Part shown: one piece after another, positions 45,244 to 56,690 of the stretch
Layout: every line of letters begins with the position of its first letter
How positions within the stretch are numbered: position 1 is the stretch's first letter
Assembly: GCA_013397695.1 (NCBI GenBank)
Contig: VYZI01000083.1
Coordinates: 620,001-684,000, forward strand
Origin: Centropus unirufus
Taxonomy: Eukaryota > Chordata > Aves > Cuculiformes > Centropidae
Length of the DNA stretch: 64,000 bases
Direction of reading: 5' to 3'
Position numbers and translations under genes: made by a program
Notes under the pieces: generated by a model
The model's input: only the letters and a program-made list of their open reading frames with translations
The model's database searches: none
What the model was told of the DNA's origin: nothing

Positions 45244-47929
45244 AGTGCTACATGGCAAAGCTGGACAGATTAATGACAAATTCCTGCTGCACTTTACTAA
45301 ATGCACAGAGGTCCCAAGAACCACATGAATGGTTGCAGGCTGGGAGAAAGTCTGGAGAAAGCACCACATGTGCTTGCCCTCTTCTTATCCTCTTTGGGAG
45401 GCTCCAGCCCAACTGGATGCCTCGTTTGACCTGATACAGTTGTTGTGTTCTTTTGTTGCTTTCCTTGAAAGATGTTCAGTAATGAAGTCACTCACAAAGG
45501 CGTTGTTGTTTGATGTCCCGAATCAAAGAATTGCAGGAAAAAGATAAAATCATTCCTTTTAGTTCAAAGAGCAGTTGTGTGACAAAAGAACAGCTTCGGC
45601 TCTGGGTACACAGGAGTCTTGCTGCCTCATGGCCCCTTCAGCTCTCATTAGTTTATTGATTGCTGCCAACTGTTGCAGAAACAGTGTTGGACTGGAGGCT
45701 TGGGGATGGTGAAATGGTTGTTTGATTATCACAATTTAGGAATTCAGCTGACTACCAAAATGAGCAGCCTTCACATTGAGACTTTTTGCTGTATTATTCA
45801 AAGAGGAAGGAGATAGAAAAAGACTGTGTACAGACTCTGACCACAAACACATTGTACCCGGGCACCAGTGTGCCAAAACAATGCAGCTCTGATGTTACTA
45901 GAGCCCTGTCTCTATAATTTAAGGATTCCTCTATTATTTAAATTATTTAAAGCAAGGTAGGAAACTGGTGCCTGGCTCCCAAATACTTCATTAAGGCCTG
46001 GAATATTTTTATGGGAGATTGTGAGCCAACAGTTCCCCCGTTCAAAAGGTGAATGGACACTTGCATTTTCTGCAGCTAGTACTGTAGCACTGCTTTTATT
46101 AAATTTTATTAGCCTTCTTTGGTGAGGATTTAGGTACACACTCAGCTTACCAGCTGACTGAAACACATGGATGAGTTATGTGTAGTGTTGGAAGGTCCTA
46201 ACAGCCATGCAGCGCCAGAATTAAGCTTGTTATGCCTTTGCCCATCAATGGAAACCTACTTTTCACCAGCAGATAACCTTGGTTTTGGTGGCACACTGCA
46301 CTGCTGCGTGGAAACCCTCACTAGCTGTGAAGGGGCTGAGGCACTAGAGCCAGTGAATCTCCACTGGAAATGTGCTCTGCCACAGCAAAAGTAGAGCAAG
46401 CAAAAGAAAGGACAAGCTCAGACGTGTCTTCAAAGCAAGGCATTATCCTGTGCCAGCAGACTCTGGGTCCCTGTCAGGATTAGACAGGGAATTTGAGAAG
46501 GATAGATGGATGTAAAGGTTAACATTTTAAAACTCAGGCACCCAGGTCCTGTCTTCTCCCTCTCATCTGTAACTGAGAGGGTGAGTCTGTGTGTGGCAGC
46601 TTCAGAACAGCGGGAACTGGTAAGGGGGTTTCCACTCTTACAGTGCCTGCAGGCTGCCCAGAATGTGGATGGGGTTCCTGCAAGGCACAGCCAGATTTTA
46701 AAATTAGTGAAATGGAAAATGGTTTTGCCTTTTCTGTTGCTTTCTTAGATACTATTTTTTTCTGTTTTTCTTTTTAAGGCTTTTCTGTAGGCCAAAGCTT
46801 TGCTAAAGGTGTAAACTCTCCAAGTTGCAAATTTCAGGCTGGACATTGATCAAGAGGAAACTCTTACAGCCCGTATTAAAAATGAGTAGAAGTTATTTTC
46901 TGATTCTGTGTCAGGATTCACCTTAGGAGTTTGTGAAATAACTGGAACAAGAATCCTAGTCTGATCTGAGAGGATTTCTAAACACTGTTATAACAAAGAT
47001 ACTCATCAGGGCTAATAATTTCTATAATTAGTAGGCTATATTCCACACTTTACTGTTTTCATGCCCCCTGTTATAGTTTATTCAGATTAATTAAGTGCTA
47101 TTCACTGATCTCTTCCAATCCATGTGCTTCCCTCTCCCTTACATGTACATGTGGGAGCTTGAAGTGTAGATTGGGGATGTTCCCTCCTGGAATCATGTAA
47201 ACATGGTGCAGCGTCTTTGTGCCAGCCTGAGAATTATGGGCAATCTTGTCATCCGTATTATGTGATTCTTATTTCTCCAAAGCATATAAACATTTTCCCA
47301 ATTAAGACTAAGACTATGGATAGGCCATTGTCCTTCGGGTTTTAAACAGTTGGTTGGAACAGTTGGTTCTGCTGGAGAATAATAAATGGGAACTGGAATA
47401 CAGGTCCCAACAAATGAATATAGGATAGTGTATTAAGTAGCCCTCAGTAAAGCACTTAGTGTGAGCCGTTAAATCCTAGCTTATGCCGAAAACTGCAGTG
47501 TCTGGTGTTGATGACAGTACACCAACAAGACAATTTTGGGAATTGCTGGGCTGGCAAGTGGTGGAAGGACCGTGCCCGAGTCACCCTGTCATACCACCAG
47601 TATCACCGATCAATGCGGATATCCCAGCATCCCTCTCTGATCCTCTCTGTTTGGGCTGTAAGTTCTTGATTGTGTCCCAGAATGCACTTGGAGATGACAC
47701 AAGCTTGGTCTGTATGGGGTGAATCCTGTCTGTGGTACATGTGGTAGTTTAATGGTCATCTTGGTCATGTGTGAGCCCTGACCTTGAGGAACTACCTGTG
47801 AGTCATAGCCCTGGGGCAGGGTTGATGCACACAATGAGGTTTCATAGTGTGAGTGTCCTTGAAGTCCACGTGCCATTGGCATAGCAGAAATAGTTCTTGT
47901 TAGAGCAGAGCATGAAGCCAATGCCCTGG

Positions 47930-47989
47930 GCATTAAGCTGATTCCTTAATAAAGGAATAAAGGATAAAGCCCTGCATTAAGCTGATTCC
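47930..47989. repeat. 16-base direct repeat, 44-base period
   Basis: GCATTAAGCTGATTCC occurs at 47930-47945 and again at 47974-47989, and GCCCTG precedes the match in both copies. Between them lies an A/T/G-rich linker with two AATAAA hexamers. It looks like a small local duplication. Confidence 0.65.
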
Positions 47990-49188
47990 AGCCTACCCTT
48001 TGCACTGTCTGGATGTAAAGTAACAGTAGCCGGGTAGCAGCTATTTCAGTTCAAATAGCACAAAACATGGATAATCACCTGATCTGTATTTGTGCTGCTG
48101 GAAACTTTTTGAAGGTCCATCCTGGCTGCATCACATGCAGACAGACAGAGCTGCCTTGCCTGGGAGCCTGGGTTCTGGCACGGAGGTGGTAAACCTGCTG
48201 AGTGCTGGGAGCACAAAACATTTCTGTCTTGTAACACTACAGTGTGCTGCCTCTGTACAGGGTATTGATACACAACCACTATAAATATCATTATCCTCTC
48301 CCCACCAACATGAAGAAGTCTCTAGCAAAGAATAAGGCAAGGTTTTCAATATTTTCCCCTCTCATTTTGAATCATCAACGCCAAGAGCTTTCTGCAGGAT
48401 CAGACTCGTTTGCATTTAGAAGGGAGGGAATCAGTACAACTGTTCAATGGAATCTGCACACAGTTTGCATCACTGAAGCACTTAGACCTTTCAGGCCTTT
48501 TAATAGGTTTGTCCCACTTCCACACTGGCAACACAAATCTTTATAAAGTTCTGAAAAGAAGATTAAATTTATTTATTTTACTTTATCATAGCTTTTAGCA
48601 GAACTATGTTTTTATAAGGGAATGCGTGGCTTTGTGGAAGCTGTAACTGTTCTTTTGGAGAAAGCGGAAAAATAACAGCACTGAGATTTTGACATGTAAA
48701 CCTGGTGCCACCTGCTTAAAGGCAAATCAAGACAAACAAAGGATTTAGGCAAAAGCTATCTTTTCTATCCCTGGTATTAGTAGGAGAACACAGATTCATC
48801 CCAAACTCTGAGCCCAGAGAAAATTGTATTGTCACTGTGTAATATTGGTGGCTCTTTGTTAGCCCCTGTTCTGCAGTAAAAGCTAAGCCAGATTGCATCT
48901 AAGCTGGCATTTACTAAGTGAAAGGGAAACCAAACTAGACAGGACAAAGAAGAAAGAATCAAGGAAAAGGACACAAAAGAGAGGCTGACAGGAGTTCATA
49001 TCTCCAATTTCAAATTTGAGGCATAACCAGATTAGTTAAAAATGCATTGAGAATTGAGAACAAAACTACAGCATCATGTCCTCATGCTATACTGCTTGCC
49101 AAAGTTCCCTTATTATATTTCTTCCTGCTGTATTTTGTGCTTTTCAGATAAATTATGCCTCCGGAGAGCTGGAAATTTTCTCCCAGTT

Positions 49189-49226
49189 GGCCAATCAGAA
49201 TTTATTTTGCTGCTTTTTATTATAAA
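49189..49226 (+). promoter_or_regulatory. Promoter-like CCAAT box and TATAAA
   Basis: GGCCAATCAG (49189-49198), a canonical NF-Y type CCAAT box, is followed by TATAAA at 49221-49226. If used, the start site would fall near 49250. No open frame or known gene follows, so this is a motif-level observation only. Confidence 0.22.
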
Positions 49227-52200
49227 CCTCTCCCTCAATTCAGCCCCTGTGCACTGCAGCCTCTAATTTTACCGAGTGTCTTTCATTTATCCTACTTTTC
49301 CAAACATACAATGGAATTTGTCTGAGTCTGAATGTATCTCATTTGTACAAACTCATAACAATAGGTGCGATAGGGTAAATTAGATAAGGGGACCATTTTG
49401 AAGCGTAGGCATCTAATCCACAGCTTGGAATGCCTGGCTGCATCCTCCCCACCTGAGTTCAGTGCGGCGGTGCAACTTGTGGTGCCTCCTGCCCTTTCTG
49501 ACAGAGAGCGTGCTGCGCCATTCAGGGCTCAGACTGCATTGTATATTGTATGGATATGCACCGGCAGGGTAATTCCCTGAGGACACTACAGGGAAGAGTA
49601 ACAGGCCCGAAATTCCTAGTTAAATTTCTGACAATACTGTTTATGATGGGCTGTGGAGTTCTGATTTGTTTGGTGTGAGGCTTATTGGCAGCTTTCAATG
49701 TGTAGTGCCTGTGCACACAAAACCATTTCAAATCAGAAAACAATGGAATATTGTGTATGGAAAGCAGCTTCCTGCAAACAACTCAGTCCCTTAATTTCTT
49801 TCACATGGGAATAATGTTAATTCCCAAACATTGGGAATTCCTTTCTTCCAAGAATTTTCTAATAAAAGCTTAAATTATTAACTGATATTATAAAAGGAAT
49901 TGAGAAATGGGGGGGAAGAATTCATAAGAAGTCTTCATAATCTATAAATTAAAAATTCTAGATTTTAATTGGGTTTAGATTCCTCCACCCGCATAAGAAG
50001 TAGATGTACATATTTTCCCTCAACTTCAAGCAGAAATCTGTATGATGGCGCCTTATTTACTGACAACCTTTACAGGTATGTGAATGAAAAGCCATGGTCT
50101 CTTTTCCTTTAGGGGAGAGATTTCAGTGCTATCTTATTCCCTAATTGAGGTGAATTTTGCTGGTCTCAGCTCACTTCCTAGAAACTCTATTCCATATTAG
50201 ATATTACAATAAAAAAAAGGGACAAATTGACAGCACCTGATAGTGAGAGTTCTTGGAATCGAATTAGCTCCTCAGCCTGGATTGAGGTCATTGCTGGGAC
50301 AGTGCAGCAAAATCATTTTATTCAGAGACCTTTCACAGGAGCTGTGTCTGAGAGCCAAAAAGTCTCTGTGCTTCACCTTCAGTGGTGTCAGAGAATGTCA
50401 AAGCGAGATGCTCAATGCACTGGAGTGAAGGGAACTTAATGTAATGAGCGTTAATGATACTGAGGTTTGTTTTCAGAATAGCAGAAGTCTGATCTATTCT
50501 GGAGGAAGACAGGTTTTGAAATGGGACACTGATATGAATTCCTCTGATTTATTCTTCACTCACATAAATTATCCCAGGGCTTCAGTTCTGTCCCTCTGCC
50601 TTCTGTTTTCCGTTGGTTCAGAAGCTACTCTCACGGTGAGGTACCTTACAAGACAAGGCCGATACCTTCCTGCTTTTGCAATCAGGAGCTGAAGTGGACA
50701 AGCACACTGACCTACCTTATCCACCCATCTCTGACTCCCACAGAAGGTTCACATTACCCTTCATCTTGTTGGCGTTCTTTGTTACCTTTTCTGGGGGACT
50801 CCAAACCGAGTGACACCTTTTAACAGCAGAATGGGCTGTTGTTTTGTACAGGATTTTACAAGTTTTATTTAAATAGTTCCCACTGATTTGTAGCTGAACA
50901 GGATTTTTCATCTTTCAGCAGTCTTGCGTTAAGCCTCTCTGCCCCCATTTACTCATCCATAGACCGGAGAACATGAGTCAGGATTTCAAAATCAACCTTG
51001 TTACAGTCGGTCTTAATTTTTTTCCTTCATGACACAACTTGCAAAACCAAACAAAAAAACCACACAAACCTGCAAATATGGGCTAACTTATGGTGCTTTG
51101 GTATTGTAGACATGTTATATACAGTTACTGAACTGTTCTTTCCCTAGATAATTATCTGTTCCTCCTGTGTAACTGTTTTATGATCTATTTGATGTACCTG
51201 GAATAAAATTTTATGTAATTTTACCCGTATGGCAGAAATATTGTAATTTTTGCATCCTAAGAGTGAATCCGAGCCAGTCAGAAATGTACAAAAGAGCTGG
51301 TTTGTCAAGTAGCGTGCTGAAATCTTAAAATTTGGATTTTCTTTGAGCCTGATAAGAAGCGGGCAGTTACCAGGGTAATGTTTGTAACATAGAATTGAAT
51401 GTTTTTCTGATCTGTAGAATGCTATCAAAATGGAAATACCAAAATGCGAGATCTTTCTGCATCACAAAGGAAGTACTCATCGGGGAGATCACTCAGAGAA
51501 GCCTTGCTGGCGGTGCAACCCAAAGGAGGCAATACTGCTGGGGTGTTCCAGTCATTTGGGTGCTGTAGTGAAGCTGTTCTTGTGCAATCACCCGCTCAGC
51601 GAATTTCAGACAAGTGTTTGAAACAAGCTTGAGAGCTCTTCCTGCTCTCAAAACACGCAAAATCCCAGCCTCCACCAATACTCGAATTTCCTTCTGTCCA
51701 CCTAAAACAGACAATAATGAAACCCCGGGTTTAGTTCCAAGGTTTGTTCTTTCCATCTCTTTTCCAAGTGCATTAAGAAAAAAGCAAGAGCCAGTGTTCA
51801 ATCATCTTCTGTGCTATTTTCGACCTTGGGCAAGCAGAGAATGATTTGCCTCCCATTGCCAATCTGGTGGATTCTTCGTATGCTCGGTAAGCCACTGGCT
51901 GAGAATCAGAGCTGAGGGCCAGGGAAGGGCTCAAAATCACCAGGGCAAGGAGAGAAACATCATAGCATCCACAGTGTTTAACCCGAGCTCTGAGTTGGTG
52001 GGCTTGTCTGCTCTCTCCCACCTTTGTTAAACCAAGCAACTTTGTATTTTTACTATTTCAAAGCATTTTGCCCTGAGAAGCACCACTCCTCTCGCTGCTC
52101 TATGGTGGTGGGGATATTAATGTATCAAGAAAAAATGTATGCTATTAATTTGTTCAGCAATAGCTTTCTTCCAGTCTAGGTACTGGTGGAAGCCAGCTTT

Positions 52201-55200
52201 CTCTCAACTTGTGTATTGTTATGAAAAGGTGAAAGCTCAGCTATTTGTGGGAGTGGGAACAGTTCCAGATAATTTAAATCATCTTAATGGAAGAGGAAAG
52301 GGAGCTGGGATTCTCATTTTGGCTTTAAAGTTAAAGATATAATGCAGAGGGTGAAGTGCTAGGAACAAGTTTGAGATGAGGAGAATAGTTATGAACTTGA
52401 TGAATTAATTAGGGTCAAAAATTAAAATATGACGGTGACGCTGTACCTCTGAGTCATTTGAATATACTTGGAATGGCAGTGAATAAAAATGCTCAGGCTT
52501 ATCTGAGCTAAAAATGCCATCATTTTTTTTGGCTGACATAGGCAATATAGCTTAAAATGCGTACGTCATTTAAATGCCAGAAATGTCTGATAATTCACAG
52601 GAAAATTAAGGCACTTATAATGACAGAGCTGTTTTATCAGTGCGATGATGAGAACTGAACCCAAGCCCAGGCATCAAAGCAATTGAGCAGGCTCACAGCT
52701 TCATTTGTACTTGTTGTTCCAGTTTTCCTAATCATAGTCGCTCAGGGACTCTGGAGTGGGACGCATCATTGTCACTTTTGCAGTAAATCCAGACATTCTT
52801 CAGCAGCTCCTCTGTGCGTAAGAGTTGCACTGTGTTGTTTGGGTTTTCTTCCTCCCTTGTCAAATACACAAGACAGGTTTGCACTGGTTTTTGACTACAC
52901 GCTCCATTTTCACTGCGCACCGAGGCAATTTACTATCAGTGCACTTTATTTCCTCTGCTTTTACCTTCCTGACCTGCAAGGTGCTTCTCTGCTGTAACTG
53001 TCCTTTGAATACAAACATTCTGAAGGCTCTCCCAGGCTGTCACTCTGTCCCTCTGAGTCTGCACGGGTGTTTTTATCTGTAAGAACCACATTTCTGGTTG
53101 AGAACCAGTTTTTGGCTGCAGACCAAGTTCCTGTTCCACAGTCTGGTTCCTCTGGGTAGGTAATGTTGCTGTGGAGCTTCCACAAGAGCAGAACTGGAGG
53201 AGCTCAAGAGACACGGGGTGTTTCTGCACCCAACAGTTCCTCCTGTGGCCTGTGTGCACACCCAGAGGACAGTCCAGGGTTCACCTCCTCTCTTGGCCTC
53301 CCAGCCTTCAAAAATGGACAGGAGAGCCTTGAAAACACACAGTATTTTCAGTTGCTGAAGTGTTTTGGTTGCGTTTTTGGGGGGTGGGTTTCTGTTTAGT
53401 TTATTTTTTACAGCAATTACTTATTCAGGAGCAATAATTTACTGCTAAGGTAGCAAGAGAGAAAGCACCCAGAATGATCACTCTGTTTCTTACAAGAACT
53501 CAGGGGCAACAACCAAAATCAAGTCAAAGCTCTGCTAATATTACTAATAATGCACTTGAAAATATTCTGTCAGTCTATCTTGTTTGGAATATGTTGAATT
53601 GCTTATTGAATATGAATTGAATATATATTGACTATAAAGCCAACCTAATTGGTTTGTTCTCTTTAAGACATATGTATGTGCTTTTTACACCTTCTGGTTG
53701 TCTCTTCCATCATGTTCTCCATGATGCACCAATCTGTTCTCAGGGCTCTGCTTGCTTTTTTTTTTCCTTAGTGATGGTTTTTCTTTTTTTCAAGTTGCTC
53801 TTTCAAAATATCCAAGTGGTTGGGATTGGTCTCTGACAGAGCCTCTAGGGGACTGAGTGGTGTGGCTGGAATAGATTTGTAGGGGGAGATTCTAAGCAGC
53901 CGAGTGACTTTAGAAAAGGAGACTCATAAAAGTGAAAACAGGATAGTAAAGATTCAAGAAATGGAAGTTGACAGATTTTAATCCCCTGTGTAATACATAC
54001 CCCCTTGTGTCTAATGTAAGGGCACACGGCACATTTAAATACAATTAATAAATAGCTACTACCTCAGAATGGTGACATTCCTAAAAAGACTAGGCTCTTT
54101 TGTGGGACTCTACACAGAAGAGGCCTTTACACTGCACTGAATTCTCATTTACTGGATGCTGTCATTTATTAAGTCACTAAGTTTTTATACTCAGCCAGTA
54201 GCAGAGTTGGGATCTGAACATACATATCCTGATATCATAACCTCTATTCTAGCCAGGAAACCTCATTGCTTTCTTCTGGTTCTAGCAGACAGCAATTCTT
54301 TGCTCTAAAATATGTATGTATTTCAATAAATGCACGTACATTACAAAAGGATGTATAGGCAACTACAGACAGACGCAGTGAAGTACCGACTAAGCAATGC
54401 AAATCTGCACTCTAATAAAGAAAAGCCTTTTAATGCTGTTCTGATTTGCCAAGCGCAGCCTAAGCTCAACAATATTATCAGATTCCGCAGCTGCTCTTTT
54501 GTTCAGCCACAGGCTGAAATACAGGAGGTAAACAAAAATGGAGCTAAAAACCCCCAGCAACAAAGGCTTGAGAAGCTTGATGAGGGTTTTATTTTGCCTC
54601 TAAACCTATCTCTGCTCCACCTGTCAAGCCCTTATTGCTTCAGCCTCTGCTAAGGCCACAGCCACGTGTGTGCTGGGAGGTCTGTGTGTTTCCACTCTGT
54701 AAGTAGGGAAGGAGGCGCTGTCTCAGTCGGTGCTTTCAGCAGCTTTTGCTGCCTGGGTCGCTCATCAGACACGGCCTGCAAGAGCGGAAGGAGCAAACCA
54801 GCCCCATCCTCTTTGGCTGCTTTAGACCTGCTTCTTGGAGTGTGTCCACAGTTCCACATGGAGCAGGGAAGCCAAGAACAGGGCGAGTTCGCATTCAGGA
54901 CCTGGGTGATGCCACTGTGTAAATGCCCGGAGGTTGTCCTGCCCTATCCAAGCCAGGGAAAAGGGCACAGCACAAATGCATCCGTCCTGCTGGTGCTACT
55001 CAAGCGGGCTTGGGCAGAGCATTGCGTTGCATTGCACCATGTCCCCTAGGACAGACACAGCCATACTTCTTTGGGAATGTGTATCCAGCTGTTTCCCACG
55101 GGATTCTAGTTGTAGCTGTACAACTAACTAGGTGGTTATTGGTATTATTGATACTTCGTGATAGCTGGCAGTTACCCGCCTGGTGGAAGGACAAGACATA

Positions 55201-55425
55201 GCATTTTCAGCTTTGTTTGGAGTCAAAGGTTCTATTAACTTGCTACTTAATGAAGAAAGCTCCTTTTCAGGAAAAAAGGGAATGGGAGCAGGGCTGTATT
55301 TTAAATCATATCCAGAACAGAAGTGTTATCTTCTTTGTGTATAAAAAGTGTACTCTGCCCAGGACTTAAATATTATGTAAATAGCTCTACATGTAGGTAC
55401 AAACTATGGATTTTTTTCAATAAGT

Positions 55426-55445
55426 GATTTTATTTAAATAAAATC
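55426..55445. repeat. Perfect 20-base palindrome with AATAAA on both strands
   Basis: GATTTTATTTAAATAAAATC is its own reverse complement and places an AATAAA hexamer on each strand (plus at 55437-55442; minus over 55429-55434). Confidence 0.6.
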
Positions 55446-55939
55446 TCAATAATAATGAAGATGCTTCCTGGCTAGAATATTTCTGGGGATCCATTCAATG
55501 AACCAACTCAGTAATTTCCTGGAGGGCTCATGTTTGTAATGTTGTGCTTCTGGCCAGATAGATATGTTATTGACTTAGTTTTTATTAAAAACAACAGAGA
55601 AGGTATTGGTAGCTTGATTGCTGTAAGCCAGTTGTTTGAGGAATGCATCAAGCTCTTGTATCAAGAAGGGCATGAATTCTGAACACAAAAACTGATTGAT
55701 TGTAAAATGAAATACTTTCAGTATTTTGTGGGATGGATTTTTTTGTCGCAAAACAGTACATATCACAATAACTGTCTGCTGGGCAGAAAGCAAAATTGTT
55801 TGCTAAAACTTGGGGGGTTTCTTGAATTCAGGTTATTTCTACTCTGCCCTGCTTTGGAGCCAACATTGATTTCATCTGCAGCCACCACCACCAAGCAGAA
55901 AGCACAAAAGAAAACAGTGCTCATATCTGGTTTTGCTTG

Positions 55940-56690
55940 CACCTTCAGCAAGTCTGAAGGTACCACCATGCTAAGCAGTGTGATTAAGAGGTGGGAGGTA
56001 CAGAATGCCATCCACAGGGACCTGGACAAGCTCGAGACATGGACCAGAATGGGCTGCCTGGGTCTGGGCAACTGCCAGTGTCCATACAGGTTGGACTTAG
56101 GGGTTCTGGTGGATGGAAAGCTTAGCGTGGGCTGGCATTGTTTGCTTGCAGCCCAGAAACCCAACTGCATCCTGGGCCACATCCCCAGCATTCAGGGGGA
56201 TTCTGCCTCTCACCTCTGCTCTGATGAGACCCCACCTGCAGCCCTGCATCCAGTTCTGGAGCCCTCAGTGCAGGAAGGACCTTGAGCTGTTGGAGTGAGT
56301 CCAGAGGAGGGCATGGAGATGATCCAAGGGCTGGAGCAGCACCTGTATGAAGGCAGCCTGAGAGGGTTGGGATGTTCCACCTGAGTGGCCTTAGAGAAGC
56401 TTCCAGTACCGAAAGGGGCTCCAGAAGTGCTGGGGAGTCACTTTTTAGCAGGGCCCATTCCTACAGGACAACAGTCAATAGTTTTACACTAAAAGATGGG
56501 AGATTTAGACTAGATAAAAGGAAGAAATTTCTTGCAATGAGGGTGGTGAGGCATTGTGCCAGGTCACCCAGACACGTGGTGGATGCTCCATCCTGGGAAG
56601 CATTTCAGGTCAGGTTGGATGGGAATTTGAGTGATCTGATCTGGTTGAAGATGTCCCTGCACACTGCAGGGGATTGGACTGGATGGACTT
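55940..56690 (+). mobile_element. Longest CR1 LINE copy: ORF2 C-terminus plus 3' UTR
   Basis: The segment begins near 'ctgaaggtaccaccatgct' and continues through the CR1 ORF2 region 'gccatccacagggacctgga', 'ttgcagcccagaaacccaac' and 'gaccccacctgcagccctgc'. It then runs through 'agtccagaggagggc' and on to 'tttagactagataaaagg', 'aggtcaggttggatggg' and 'tgcaggggattggactgg'. A plus-strand frame (55707-56285) reads through part of the reverse-transcriptase tail and then stops. Compared with the family, roughly 50 bases appear to be missing after 'acatggaccagaatgg' (near 56053). Further stops and indels make it non-functional. The terminal octamers are degraded. Confidence 0.92.

Larger units (their letters stand above)
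45244..55939. other. Long unique non-coding stretch
   Basis: No gene or transposon is recognised over about 10.7 kb. It contains a 16-base direct repeat (47930-47989), a promoter-like CCAAT/TATAAA arrangement at 49189-49226, a motif-rich block at about 52380-52690 with CRE-like sites, and a perfect 20-base palindrome at 55426-55445. Many short open frames overlap on both strands (for example near 48100, 53000 and 55000), without recognisable domains. Confidence 0.5.

Noticed and set aside
55707..56285. 192-codon plus-strand open frame
   Set aside because: Its second half is a degraded CR1 ORF2 terminus and its first half is unrelated unique sequence. It is a chance fusion, not a host gene.
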